Position numbers and translations under genes: made by a program. From contig JAPPIG010000131.1 of assembly GCA_028820635.1 (NCBI GenBank), forward strand, positions 1 to 64,000: a DNA stretch of 64,000 bases, read 5' to 3'. The number at the start of each line of letters is the position of its first letter. Position 1 is the first letter of the stretch. This document shows positions 23,703 through 33,603 of this stretch, piece by piece. The notes under the pieces are model-generated. The model saw nothing but the letters and a program-made list of their open reading frames with translations. It did not search any database and had not been told where the DNA came from. The DNA is from Candidatus Poribacteria bacterium. GTDB lineage: Bacteria; Poribacteria; WGA-4E; WGA-3G.

Positions 23703-25910
23703 ATGCAAGATCAACAAGGACATCTCGAATTCTTCTCAAGCAGCTCCATCATAATTTTGGGACTGATTATTATCATTATAACCGGTGTCTTATGCTGGTA
23801 CGCATGGCATCGCAGCGGCTACCGTAAGCGCATCGGATGGCTTGAGCTGCTGCGTCTTGTGCTTGTTATCCTTGTGGTTGTCACACTAAATCAACCCGAA
23901 TGGTTAGAATCACAACCGCCGGAACAACGCTCAACGCTTGCTATCCTATGGGACAAATCTAACAGCATGCTAACACAGGATATAATAGACGAACAGGATA
24001 CCGCTGTGAAACGCAAAAGCCGCGCCGAAACGATTCAACCGCTAATGTCGGAGGAAGTTTGGAAATCGGAACAAGATACTGAACTCAACGTAGTATTTGA
24101 GCCGTTCTCTTCACTGTTAGACCCAGCAGAGGAAGCCACAGATATAAACGCAGGACTGTCGCACATTTTGGATAACCATTCCAACCTTCGCGGCGTAGTG
24201 CTACTATCAGATGGTGATTGGAATATTGGTGACTCACCCGTGAAGGCTGCGACACGCTTCCACATGCAAGGTGTTCCTGTTTTCACAGTAGGGGTCGGCA
24301 GTGAAGTTCCGCTGCCCGATATAGAGTTAGTGAGCATGGATGCCCCAACCTACGGCGTAACAAAAAAGCAGATCCGCATCCCGTTTGTCGTCCGAAATAC
24401 CTTGGGACAGGATAGAGACGTAAACCTTACGTTAAGCGTTAATGATGAGCCTACGGTCAACAAAATTATCACTGTGCCCGCTATGGGACAAGCGCAGGAA
24501 AATATGGCTTGGACACCGCAAGAGACAGGAGAATTCACCCTAAATTTGCGTATTGCACCAGATATGCAAGAATTGATCCCCGAAAATAATGAACTTTCTG
24601 CACCTATATCCATACGGCAGGAGCGGTTGGAAATCCTTGTCATTGAATCTTATCCACGTTGGGAATACCGATATCTACGCAATGCTTTGGAACGCGATGC
24701 GGGTGTTAATGTAACATGTCTGCTTTTTCATCCGAAACTACCTAAGGTCGGTGGTGGACGCAGCTACATCAAACATTTCCCTGATGCCAGAGAACTCAGC
24801 AAATTTGACGTAGTGTTTCTTGGGGATGTCGGTATATCCCCCGAACAACTAACAGCCGAACAAGCACGGAATTTACGGCAACTCGTCAGTGCACAAGCCG
24901 CTGGGATTGTCTTTATACCGGGACGCATTGGTGCACAAGATTCATTGACTGCCGGACCACTTGCTGATCTCTATCCTGTTATTTTAGACCCCGCGACACC
25001 TAACGGTGTAGGTTCAAGCGTTCAATCCTACTTCGCGCTCACTGAACCTGGACAACGCAGTTTGTTAACGCGTCTCGGAGATACCGACCTTGACAACAGC
25101 GAAGTGTGGCGCACATTACCGGGATTTTTCTGGTACGCCGGCATCAGACGGGCTAAAGCAGGCACCGAGATTTTGGCTGTACACGATCAAGCCGCCACGG
25201 TTTCTGGACGGGTACCGCTCATTGTCACAAAAACTTACGGCACAGGTAAAGTACTGTTCATGGGGACAGACAGCGCGTGGCGTTGGCGACACGGTGTTGA
25301 AGACAAATATCATTACCGATTTTGGAGTCAAGTCGCACGTTGGATGGCGTATCGTCGACAGATGGCACAAGGCGAAGCAATACGGTTGTTCTACTCACCA
25401 GACAGACCACACGTTGATGATGTCCTAACGTTAAATGCTAATGTGATGGACAACGTAGGCGGTCCACTGGATAGAGGCACTGTTACTGTGCAAGCGATTG
25501 CCCCTTCAGGGAAAACGGAGACAATACGGCTACAACCGGGCATAGAAGATGCGTTAGGGTTGTTCGTCGGAACGTTTGTGCCGAAAGAATCTGGCAACTA
25601 TCGCCTCGTCGCTACCAGTAGCGAAACGGGGGCATCGGTGCAAACGGATCTGTCCGTGCAAGGTTTAAATCGTGAGCAGCAGGGACGTTTAGCCCGTTTT
25701 GATGTCCTTGAGGAAATCGCGAAGATTACCAATGGCAAACTCGTACCAATTGCTGAAGTAGGAACACTGTTAGATCATCTGGCAGCTTTACCTGAACCTG
25801 AGCCAATTGTCAAACGAACACGAATCTGGTCACATCCGCTTTGGGGCGGATTGATTATCTTACTGCTTGGATTATTCTGGGTTGCACGCAAAATGGCAGG
25901 TACGATATAG
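23703..25910 (+). CDS. Large VWA-domain membrane protein
   Basis: This 735-residue protein has two N-terminal membrane segments (about 14-35 and 47-62). A VWA domain follows, with a metal-site motif DKSNSM near 94-99 and GVVLLSDGDWNIG near 176-188. After a beta-sandwich stretch, a glutamine-amidotransferase-like domain may lie around 300-520 (LEILVIESYPRWEYRYLRN, VVFLGDVG, GIVFIPG), without a clear catalytic cysteine. The C-terminus holds one more membrane segment (GGLIILLLGLFWVARKM). This matches the planctomycete-type proteins found in MoxR/DUF58/BatA clusters. The main mass is predicted to be periplasmic. A catalytic role is doubtful. Confidence 0.83.
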   Translation: MQDQQGHLEFFSSSSIIILGLIIIIITGVLCWYAWHRSGYRKRIGWLELLRLVLVILVVVTLNQPEWLESQPPEQRSTLAILWDKSNSMLTQDIIDEQDTAVKRKSRAETIQPLMSEEVWKSEQDTELNVVFEPFSSLLDPAEEATDINAGLSHILDNHSNLRGVVLLSDGDWNIGDSPVKAATRFHMQGVPVFTVGVGSEVPLPDIELVSMDAPTYGVTKKQIRIPFVVRNTLGQDRDVNLTLSVNDEPTVNKIITVPAMGQAQENMAWTPQETGEFTLNLRIAPDMQELIPENNELSAPISIRQERLEILVIESYPRWEYRYLRNALERDAGVNVTCLLFHPKLPKVGGGRSYIKHFPDARELSKFDVVFLGDVGISPEQLTAEQARNLRQLVSAQAAGIVFIPGRIGAQDSLTAGPLADLYPVILDPATPNGVGSSVQSYFALTEPGQRSLLTRLGDTDLDNSEVWRTLPGFFWYAGIRRAKAGTEILAVHDQAATVSGRVPLIVTKTYGTGKVLFMGTDSAWRWRHGVEDKYHYRFWSQVARWMAYRRQMAQGEAIRLFYSPDRPHVDDVLTLNANVMDNVGGPLDRGTVTVQAIAPSGKTETIRLQPGIEDALGLFVGTFVPKESGNYRLVATSSETGASVQTDLSVQGLNREQQGRLARFDVLEEIAKITNGKLVPIAEVGTLLDHLAALPEPEPIVKRTRIWSHPLWGGLIILLLGLFWVARKMAGTI

Positions 25911-25991
25911 TTTAGTATTCACTGGCTATCTTTAGAAAATCACTTTAATCAACATGGACGATAACCGCAACTACCCTAATGGAGAACTTCA

Positions 25992-28900
25992 ATGAACCAA
26001 ACACAATCAAAAGAAAACGGGGTAAACCTTCCCCCGCGCATGAAAAAAGCATTAGAACAATACCGAAAACGAGTATGGATAATCAAACTTGCCGAAGGCA
26101 CATTAGCAGCAATCTTTGGGCTCATCATTTCATATCTCATCGTGTTTGGTTTAGACCGATTGTTTGATACGCCTACGTTCTTACGCGTGCTCATCTTGCT
26201 AATCGGGATGGTAGGTATGGTGATTTTCCTGCCGCTGAAGTATTATAATTGGGTGTGGCGAAACCGTACTTTAGATGGAATTGCTCGATTGCTACAACAT
26301 AAATTCCCTCGTTTTGGTGATCACGTGCTTGGCATCGTGGAACTTGCATCAGAAAGGTCGGATCGATCATCAAGTCCTGCGCTGGTGGCAGCAGCTATGC
26401 GTCAAGTTGATGAAGAGGTAGCGAAACATAATCTTGCCGAGGCAGTGCCGAATCCTCGCCACCGTCGTTGGGCGTGGGCAGTAGGTTTGCCATTAGTGTT
26501 GGTTATCATCGGAGTCCTCGTGATTCCCGCAACAACACGGAATACCCTTGCTCGATGGTTAACCCCGTGGCGAAACGTAGAACGATATACCTTTGCACAG
26601 TTGGACGGTAAAGCGGATAAGCGTGTGGTGGCGTATGCCGAACCCTTTGATGTTGAAGCACGTTTAAAAGATGAATCTCCATGGAAACCCGAGTTAGGTG
26701 AAGCACGCTATGCAAAACAGACACCGGTAGTTGTAGAACGAGAAGGTGAAACCTACAAATTTGAGTTGCCACCACAAACAGAAGAGGGCAAAGTTAATCT
26801 TCGCATAGGAGATGCGCGCCGTTCCATTCCAGTTGAACCCAAATTGAGGCCTGCCCTAAAAGAAATCATTGCTAAAGTCAAACTACCTGACTACTTACAA
26901 CACCAAGAACCACGTATTGATGATGTGCGCGGTGGAATAGTGAATTTAGTGAAGGGAAGCACCGCTACCTTAGAAGCGACTACGACACGCGAATTGTCTG
27001 AAGCAACATTAAACAATCGTCCACAAAAAGTGGATGGGGCACGCGTGATTACCGAACCGATATCAGTAGAGACAACAACAGAGATGCAATTGACATGGCG
27101 GGATCGTTTTGGACTTGCTGCAAGTGAACCACAGGTGCTGCAGTTTGAGGCACAAGACGACACTGTACCAACGGTCGCCATAACCAAACTAAAAAATAAT
27201 CAAGTTGTTCTTTCTACGGAAGTGCTCACATTTGAGATTCAGGCGGGGGATGACTTCGGTGTAAAACATATTGGTTTGGAATGGGAAGGCATTGAAAATC
27301 CGATTCAAAATCCTGAACCTGCCATCGGTGAGAAAACTGTGTCGTCAGGTTCTCCTACTTCGGAAACACTCACCGTCCCTGCCACATTTTCTGTTGAACG
27401 CGAAAATATAAAACCACAAAGTCTACGTCTACGTGCTTTTGCAGAAGATTATTTTCCGAACCGCGAGGGCGTTCGTTCACCGCAAATTGTGTTACACGTG
27501 CTAACGCCAGCAGAACATTTTAAGTGGCTAATCGGACAGATGCAGCTTTGGGCAGGCGCAGCAAAGGATGTCCACGACAAAGAATTGCAGTTACACCAAA
27601 CCAACCTTGAACTACGTGACTTGTCTCCTGCGGAACTTGACGACCCAGCACAGCGCAAAAAACTACAGAATCAAGCCGCAGCAGAACGTGCTAACGCAGC
27701 AAAACTTGATAGTCTCATTGAAAGTGGCACGGAATTGCTACAGGAAGCAGCAAAAAACAGTGAATTCGATGGTTCTCAACTTGAATCGTGGGGTGAAATG
27801 CTCGAACAATTAGAGGAGATAGCTGAAAAGAAAATGCCTTCTGTTGCAAATCTACTTGCACAGGCAGCAGAGGCACCCGGACAAAGCAGTCCGCAAGACA
27901 AACCCTCAACATCTGATAGTCAACCAAACGCTCAGCAGGGCAATCCTTCAAAATCTGATAGCCAACAGCCAACGGATGGTAACCAATCGAACGCCAAACC
28001 CAGCAATTCGGAAAACGATGTTGAAAAATATGGACCCGATAGTAAACTACCACCCGAAACAGCAGATGAAGATATGCCGGACGATCCAAACGAACGTGGT
28101 GATTCTGCAAGCGTAGATCGGAGTAAACCACCAGAAGGTGGCAAACCAAGTTTTTCACCCGCTAATCCCACGCCAGGCATCTCTGACGTTGAATCAGGAT
28201 TCAATAAACCTGATAAACCACAAGGAGGAAAACCTCCACAAGTCGTTGGTGGACTGCAAATTCCTACCACCACCTTAAAAGGGAGCGGCAGAGACGATCA
28301 AGACCAAGAGCAAGAGACCGAAACACCTCAAGCATCAGAACTTGTTCTGGAGGCGGTCGAGGAGCAAAAGGAATTGCTGGATGCGTTTGCCAAATTATCT
28401 GATGAAATAAAAAGACTGCTTGTCGGCTTTGAAAACAGCACATTCGTGAAACGTTTGAAAGCAGCTTCGCGCAAACAGATTGACATCGCGTCCGATCTGG
28501 ATAGTCTGGATAGTTTCGGACTTGCCGACAGAGGAACAGACAATCAAACTGCACGAAGACGTTTAGCCGATCTTGAGTCCGCCGAGTCTAAAAACATAAC
28601 TACTATCATACAAGACATGGCAGCATATATTGATCGGCGTCCTAATGAAAACTATTTGCGTGTTCTTGCAGAGATGGAGGACGCCTCTGTATCAACCCAA
28701 ATACGTGATCTTGTCCGATCTATTAACAGGAATTTTGTCGGGCGGTCAACCATTGAAGCGGAATATTGGGCAGATACACTGGATCGGTGGGCAGAACAAT
28801 TGGTAGATCCGTTGCCTGAAATGCCGCCCCCACAAGGTGGAATGATGGAATTGCCTAATCTGCCACCGGAAATCATTGTAGAAGTATTGCGCCTCATTAA

Positions 28901-29450
28901 TCGCGAAATCCAATTACGGGAAGAGACACGCGAGGTTGAGCAGGCAAAAGACGCTCTCACCACCGACAAATATTATGAGCGAAGTGAAGCATTAAGTGAT
29001 ACACAATACGAAATCGCTGAAGATACCCATGAAATAGTAAGGGAAATAGGTCTATTGTCAAATGCCAACACAGCATTGATCCGACGGCAACTCGCCAAGG
29101 TGAGCAGAGCAGCTGAGGTTATGGACGAAGCAGAAACAATCCTTGCCGAGCCAAACACCGGTCCTAAAGCAATCGCAGCCATCTCGGAAGTGATCGAAAT
29201 CTTGCTTGAAACACAACGCATGCCAAATGTTCCGGGTGGCGGTAATAGCGGAGACTCACCAGGCGGTGGCGGACAAGGACTCGCAGCATTAGTTTCCGCG
29301 CTAAGCCTTTTGGGACTTGGCGATGATAGCGGAGAAGCTTTCATTGAAAAACGATCACCTAAACAAGCAACTGGTAAAGCAGGACGCGTATTACCGGAAG
29401 AATTTCGTCAAGGATTAGACGCATATTTTAATGTAATAGAAGGACAGTAG
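25992..29450 (+). CDS. DUF4175-like giant membrane protein
   Basis: This 1152-residue protein has membrane segments near 33-53, 63-83 and 161-180, a beta-rich domain (about 200-510), a helical region (510-620), and a Gln/Asn/Ser/Pro-rich low-complexity stretch (about 630-770). A long helical C-terminal half follows, with a GGGNSGDSPGGGGQG run near 1079-1093. The organisation resembles the DUF4175 family, which accompanies MoxR/DUF58/VWA genes in other bacteria. Those proteins have no assigned biochemical activity. The gene follows the VWA protein by 81 bases on the same strand and closes the core of the cluster. The low-complexity region probably acts as a flexible spacer in the periplasm. 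Confidence 0.78.
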   Translation: MNQTQSKENGVNLPPRMKKALEQYRKRVWIIKLAEGTLAAIFGLIISYLIVFGLDRLFDTPTFLRVLILLIGMVGMVIFLPLKYYNWVWRNRTLDGIARLLQHKFPRFGDHVLGIVELASERSDRSSSPALVAAAMRQVDEEVAKHNLAEAVPNPRHRRWAWAVGLPLVLVIIGVLVIPATTRNTLARWLTPWRNVERYTFAQLDGKADKRVVAYAEPFDVEARLKDESPWKPELGEARYAKQTPVVVEREGETYKFELPPQTEEGKVNLRIGDARRSIPVEPKLRPALKEIIAKVKLPDYLQHQEPRIDDVRGGIVNLVKGSTATLEATTTRELSEATLNNRPQKVDGARVITEPISVETTTEMQLTWRDRFGLAASEPQVLQFEAQDDTVPTVAITKLKNNQVVLSTEVLTFEIQAGDDFGVKHIGLEWEGIENPIQNPEPAIGEKTVSSGSPTSETLTVPATFSVERENIKPQSLRLRAFAEDYFPNREGVRSPQIVLHVLTPAEHFKWLIGQMQLWAGAAKDVHDKELQLHQTNLELRDLSPAELDDPAQRKKLQNQAAAERANAAKLDSLIESGTELLQEAAKNSEFDGSQLESWGEMLEQLEEIAEKKMPSVANLLAQAAEAPGQSSPQDKPSTSDSQPNAQQGNPSKSDSQQPTDGNQSNAKPSNSENDVEKYGPDSKLPPETADEDMPDDPNERGDSASVDRSKPPEGGKPSFSPANPTPGISDVESGFNKPDKPQGGKPPQVVGGLQIPTTTLKGSGRDDQDQEQETETPQASELVLEAVEEQKELLDAFAKLSDEIKRLLVGFENSTFVKRLKAASRKQIDIASDLDSLDSFGLADRGTDNQTARRRLADLESAESKNITTIIQDMAAYIDRRPNENYLRVLAEMEDASVSTQIRDLVRSINRNFVGRSTIEAEYWADTLDRWAEQLVDPLPEMPPPQGGMMELPNLPPEIIVEVLRLINREIQLREETREVEQAKDALTTDKYYERSEALSDTQYEIAEDTHEIVREIGLLSNANTALIRRQLAKVSRAAEVMDEAETILAEPNTGPKAIAAISEVIEILLETQRMPNVPGGGNSGDSPGGGGQGLAALVSALSLLGLGDDSGEAFIEKRSPKQATGKAGRVLPEEFRQGLDAYFNVIEGQ

Positions 29451-29486
29451 TAGATATACGACGTGCCGTAAACAGAGGAGAAACCG

Positions 29487-30419
29487 ATGGCAGATGCTAT
29501 TCCATTTGAGGTATTCGCCAGTTTCAAGAGGATAAAAACAGGCAACCCTATCATTTCTCTCCCGCCACCTCTCTGGGCGGCAGCAACTCATGCGATTATC
29601 GTTGATAAGACGGCACATTATATTTGGTGTAAACGCGATGTGGGTGTTCGTTGGTTGATGATGCACGCGACAGCACCGATTAGCGATCTTACTAACATCA
29701 CGCAGGATACACGTAATCCTATTCTTGAGCCTTCAGCAGACGGTTTTGATAATGCATCCGTTGAGTATCCTTTCCCCTTCCTAAATCCTGCTGATGGCAA
29801 ATACTACATGTATTATAGAGGTAAAGGGAAAACAACACCCGAACAGACCGGATTGCTTGTTAGTGATGGAGACTTGGGCAAATGGGAGCGAGTTCAACAT
29901 ACGCCAGTTATTCCTGCGGATACTGAACACGAACAACATGGTTCAACACACCCTTCGGTTGCAATACAAGGTGATACAATTCACATCGTTTATACTGGCA
30001 AGGCTACACAATCTTTCGGAGAGGGTTTGACGATGTGTCATGCAACGGCACCGACGAGCAATCCCGCAATGGTCACAAAAAATCCAGCTAACCCTGTTTT
30101 CACAGGGAGCGGGGAAACATGGGACAGCAAAGCCGTCCGCGAAACCGAATTGTTCAAAGGACCACAGTACTTCCATATTCTCTATGGTGGATTTGATGGT
30201 GAGGTCTGGCGGATTGGGCATGTGCGGACTCGTGATTTTCGCACCTTTGAATCGAACCCTCACAACCCCGTATTCACACCATCGGACAATCCCGACGCGT
30301 TCGATTGTGACGGTGTGTTGACAGGTCAAATCCTTGAAGTCAATAATACCTATGTGATGCTCTACGCAGGTAAGAAAGGTAAGGAATGGCAGACGGGTTT
30401 AGCTACAATCCCAGATTAA
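29487..30419 (+). CDS. Five-bladed beta-propeller protein of GH43/GH130-like type
   Basis: This 310-residue protein has no signal peptide. It shows blade-like repeats of the form ATAPISDLTN, NPILEPSADGFDNASVEYPF, GKYYMYYRGKGK, THPSVAIQGDTIHIVYTGKA and DAFDCDGVLTGQI, characteristic of the five-bladed propellers of glycoside hydrolase families 43, 62, 68, 117 and 130. Acidic residues at blade starts could serve in catalysis, but I cannot assign the catalytic set by eye. It may be a glycosidase or a glycoside phosphorylase. It sits between the DUF4175-like gene and secreted proteins, all on one strand, with 36 bases to the preceding stop. Confidence 0.72.
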   Translation: MADAIPFEVFASFKRIKTGNPIISLPPPLWAAATHAIIVDKTAHYIWCKRDVGVRWLMMHATAPISDLTNITQDTRNPILEPSADGFDNASVEYPFPFLNPADGKYYMYYRGKGKTTPEQTGLLVSDGDLGKWERVQHTPVIPADTEHEQHGSTHPSVAIQGDTIHIVYTGKATQSFGEGLTMCHATAPTSNPAMVTKNPANPVFTGSGETWDSKAVRETELFKGPQYFHILYGGFDGEVWRIGHVRTRDFRTFESNPHNPVFTPSDNPDAFDCDGVLTGQILEVNNTYVMLYAGKKGKEWQTGLATIPD

Positions 30420-30473
30420 AGTTACGGGAAAACATAGGGTTGGCATGAGAAAAATCACAAAAAGGATTGGAAA

Positions 30474-32102
30474 ATGACTCGTTTTATTTACCTGCTAATA
30501 GCAATCGTTTATATCAGTGCCTCTACATACCTCGCTCTTGGAGAAGAAAATGCTGTAAATGGCGCGACCATCCGGGGTGAGGTGCTTGAATTAACAAAGG
30601 AAAACAATCCAATTGAAGGAGCTACGGTTAAGATTGTTAATTCTGCTGAAAAAGAATGGACAGTAAAGACTGATGCTAAAGGTGAATACGAATTTACAGG
30701 TCTCCCAGCAGGACGCTATACTGTCAAAATATCCAAGAGAGGATATAACCCTCGAAATGGTAAATCAAAGTTTGTTGCTGCCGGTGATGAACGTTTTGAA
30801 CGATTCAAAATGAGCAAAAAAGACGATTTTGAAACACGTTTTGCTGAAGGCTTACTACAACATGTTGCTGAAGATATCGGCAAACGTTACGAGTTGGATA
30901 CGTCTATTGTTAAAAAACTTCACAAGTCGATTTTTGAAGCACTTGATACTGTGTTAGAGCAGAAAAACGGAGAAACAGCAGCCTTTGCAGAGGGAGAAAA
31001 ATACGCCAGCATAGGAATGATCATAGGAATGTTGTCCCACCCTGACTGCAAGGCAGCGTTTGCCAAATACCTGACAGAAACACAACTTCAGGATTATATC
31101 AATTTCACCAAAGCACGGCAACAGCAAGTTAGACAAGCATTTGTTGATATTATAACGGCATTTCTTGATCAAGCACTCAGCTTGACAGTCGATCAACGCG
31201 AAAACCTTGTGAAATTGCTGCTTGATACAATAAGTGATAAGCAAAATCTAAACTTTATGAATATAATGAATGGACCATTGCCGAAGGAAGTAGGTGATCT
31301 GTTACATAACAAATTGCACATATCTCTGGATAGCGTATTGAACCAAACACAGTCAAAAATTTGGGAAGTGATGATTGATTTTTATGATGGAAAGGATTTA
31401 GTTGGTATTGAGACTTTTGAAGTGCCATCGGAAAATGCAGATGAAAAGGATGAAATCGATAAGGTTCCTCCAAAATCTCAAAAGTGGATCTTGGCTGAAA
31501 CAATACTAACGGCACATACTGAACAGTTGGGTACACTCAATGAAAGTGCATCAAAACGTTTGAAACTCGCTACTAAAGGTGTGATCCAACAATACCTTGA
31601 AACGCAAATTCCAGACATTGATGAACATTTCAAATTTTCTGCGGAATTAGGTGCTATTATGCAGGCGTTCATGTTTCAAAATATTACTCGTGAACAGGCT
31701 GCTGAGAAACTTGAGGTCATGAAGAAAGAGTTATGGGACAAGAGAGGCACAAATGAACGATGGGATAAAATTGAACTGCACCAGATTACTAATCATCCCC
31801 TGTACCAACAGGCAATCAAAGATGTCCTATCTGAAGATGCCTATTTGCAGTATATAGCACGCCAAGCTGAACATGAGAATTTTCGGATACAGGCTTCGCG
31901 GAATCTCGCGCTGGCTTTCATAGATATGGTTGTGCTGCTTAACGACACACAGCAGCAACAAATAAAAATGACAACAACACAGTTAACTATCCCCTCATTG
32001 AATCATAAAGGGCTGCAAATGATGTTTGCTGAATTATTCATTAGGATGGATGATGAAATACTGAGCCCTTGGCAGCAAAGCGTATTTAAAAGAGGTAGAT
32101 AA
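30474..32102 (+). CDS. Exported protein with a carboxypeptidase-regulatory-like domain and helical body
   Basis: This 542-residue protein has a signal peptide (residues 1-22). A carboxypeptidase D regulatory-like beta domain covers about 28-108 (ATIRGEVLELTKENNPIEGA, YEFTGLPAGRYTVKISKRGY), and the remaining 430 residues are predominantly helical and charged. The beta domain is a common immunoglobulin-like module of exported proteins. I do not recognise the helical part. The gene is followed two bases after its stop by the terpenoid-toroid-like protein gene, so the two are tightly linked. Confidence 0.7.
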   Translation: MTRFIYLLIAIVYISASTYLALGEENAVNGATIRGEVLELTKENNPIEGATVKIVNSAEKEWTVKTDAKGEYEFTGLPAGRYTVKISKRGYNPRNGKSKFVAAGDERFERFKMSKKDDFETRFAEGLLQHVAEDIGKRYELDTSIVKKLHKSIFEALDTVLEQKNGETAAFAEGEKYASIGMIIGMLSHPDCKAAFAKYLTETQLQDYINFTKARQQQVRQAFVDIITAFLDQALSLTVDQRENLVKLLLDTISDKQNLNFMNIMNGPLPKEVGDLLHNKLHISLDSVLNQTQSKIWEVMIDFYDGKDLVGIETFEVPSENADEKDEIDKVPPKSQKWILAETILTAHTEQLGTLNESASKRLKLATKGVIQQYLETQIPDIDEHFKFSAELGAIMQAFMFQNITREQAAEKLEVMKKELWDKRGTNERWDKIELHQITNHPLYQQAIKDVLSEDAYLQYIARQAEHENFRIQASRNLALAFIDMVVLLNDTQQQQIKMTTTQLTIPSLNHKGLQMMFAELFIRMDDEILSPWQQSVFKRGR

Positions 32103-32104
32103 TC

Positions 32105-33208
32105 ATGACAACACACAGAAAAACTATAGGTGTTCTAATGGATAAAAACAAATTAATCATAGGATTTTCAGGTTTCCTAATATTGCTGGGCACGTTTTTC
32201 AGCGAATCCATTTATGCACAGGATCCAACCCTTCGTTACGGCACAGGTGTTCCACCAGCAGTTAGAAGCATCAATGACCGAAGTTTACGATACCTCGCTA
32301 ACACACAACTAAAAGATGGAAGTTGGCAAGGGGGTCGGAACGGTCCAGGGATAACCGGTATATGTGTTATGGCATTTATGGCAAGCGGCGAAGACCCTGA
32401 TTATGGACCTTATGCTACACATATCCGTAAAGCCTTGCAAAACATCATCGCTAATCAAAATGCCAGAACAGGATACATGGGAACGAGTGGACATGCATCA
32501 ATGTACCACCACGGGTTTGCGATGTTAGCACTATCTGAAGCGTATGGTGCTGTAAGCGAAGAGCTGCTTTGGAAAGGAAGTGAAGTGCCTGAAAATCGTA
32601 GACGCACTCTCAGCGCATCATTAGAACTTGCTGTACGATGTGCATTAACTGCACAAGAGAAAAATCCTTGGGGTGCATGGCGCTACTCGCCACAAGCGCG
32701 AGATGCTGACACAACCGTCGCTGGTACCGTATTAATGGGAATACTCGGCGCGCGAAATGCTGGCATTGAAGTGCCTAATGAAGCCATTGATAAGGCGTTA
32801 AACTTTTTTCAAACCTGCACAACGCGGGGTGGCGGTGTCTCCTATACGCCTTCAGGCAGCCATGGCGATGGACTCACTCGTTCTGCGATTGCTACCCTCG
32901 TCTATGCAATTGGCAAAAGAAAAGACACGCCAGAATACAAATCCACAGCGGAATTCATCAAGCGCAGAGCGAGCCATAATGTAGGTAATCATTACATGTT
33001 CTATACCCTATACTACATGGCTCAGGCACTGTTTCAGAGTGACTTTGAAGCATGGCAAGCTTGGAATCAACGCACCATTGAAAGGCTTCAAAGGATGCAA
33101 CAAGAAGATGGAAGTTTCAACAGTTCCCACGGCAAAGCTTATGGAACAGGAATGGCAGTGCTTACCTTAGCTTTAAATTATCGTCTTCTACCTATTTATG
33201 AAAGATAG
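32105..33208 (+). CDS. Exported prenyltransferase/squalene-oxidase-repeat (alpha/alpha toroid) protein
   Basis: This 367-residue protein has a signal peptide ending near SIYAQD, followed by alpha/alpha-toroid repeats of the prenyltransferase and squalene-oxidase type. Examples are YLANTQLKDGSWQGG, SMYHHGFAMLALSEAYG, AVRCALTAQEKNPWGAWRYS and RLQRMQQEDGSFNSS. No DxDD protonation motif of hopene cyclases is visible, so it is unlikely to make hopanoids and more likely uses the toroid as a binding scaffold. Two start codons are possible, ATG 32105 and ATG 32138; both leave an intact signal sequence, and 32105 is kept because it follows an AGAGG-like site. Similar proteins accompany MoxR clusters in planctomycetes. 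Confidence 0.8.
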   Translation: MTTHRKTIGVLMDKNKLIIGFSGFLILLGTFFSESIYAQDPTLRYGTGVPPAVRSINDRSLRYLANTQLKDGSWQGGRNGPGITGICVMAFMASGEDPDYGPYATHIRKALQNIIANQNARTGYMGTSGHASMYHHGFAMLALSEAYGAVSEELLWKGSEVPENRRRTLSASLELAVRCALTAQEKNPWGAWRYSPQARDADTTVAGTVLMGILGARNAGIEVPNEAIDKALNFFQTCTTRGGGVSYTPSGSHGDGLTRSAIATLVYAIGKRKDTPEYKSTAEFIKRRASHNVGNHYMFYTLYYMAQALFQSDFEAWQAWNQRTIERLQRMQQEDGSFNSSHGKAYGTGMAVLTLALNYRLLPIYER

Positions 33209-33288
33209 ACGGTTATTGATTTTCAAAGAGACGTTTTATGGTAAAATCTAAAATTACCTTCACAGTTCTTTATAGGTTATATACGTTT

Positions 33289-33343
33289 GTAGTCGCGCAA
33301 TTCATTGCGCCTCTTCCTGTAAGAGCGACCTCCTGGTCGCGAC
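33289..33343. repeat. Two adjacent REP-like palindromes
   Basis: GCGCAAT-TC-ATTGCGC (33295-33310) is followed by AGAGCGACCTCCTGGTCGCG (33322-33341). The first unit also occurs at 21370, 41203 (interrupted) and 62023. The second is the GTAGGAGCGAC type. They directly precede the MITE-like element at 33345, so most of the 33209-33603 gap is repeat. Confidence 0.6.
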
Positions 33344-33344
33344 T

Positions 33345-33536
33345 TATAGTAAATTATGTAAATAAGTTCACATATATTCTGTAGGAGCGATCTCCGAATC
33401 GCGACGAAACCACTCGTAGTCGGGAATCGGAGTTCCCTCCCGCTGAATCATGCGGAATGCCAAACGTGCATTCCGCCAAGCGCGTTCAGCGTTGATTCAC
33501 AACTCAGATGTAAAGTTAATTGTAAAATCTACTATA
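33345..33536. repeat. 192-bp MITE-like element, nested palindromes
   Basis: The left end TATAGTAAATTATGTAAA pairs imperfectly with the right end finishing CTACTATA. Inside is a paired REP unit (GTAGGAGCGATCTCCGAATC from 33381). Next to it is a 60-base insert at 33441-33500 related to the AATCAACGC palindromes. The right arm GTAAAGTTAATTGTAAAA is identical to that of the element at 14264-14432. Confidence 0.6.
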
Positions 33537-33603
33537 ATTGAGATCAAACTTCTCTCTATAAAATGACAGTTGCGTGTTGGGTTACCATCAGGAGGAAAAT
33601 GAA

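Noticed and set aside
32105..33208. Toroid protein considered as a hopene cyclase
   Set aside because: It carries a signal peptide and no DxDD motif, and it is only about half the length of a true cyclase.
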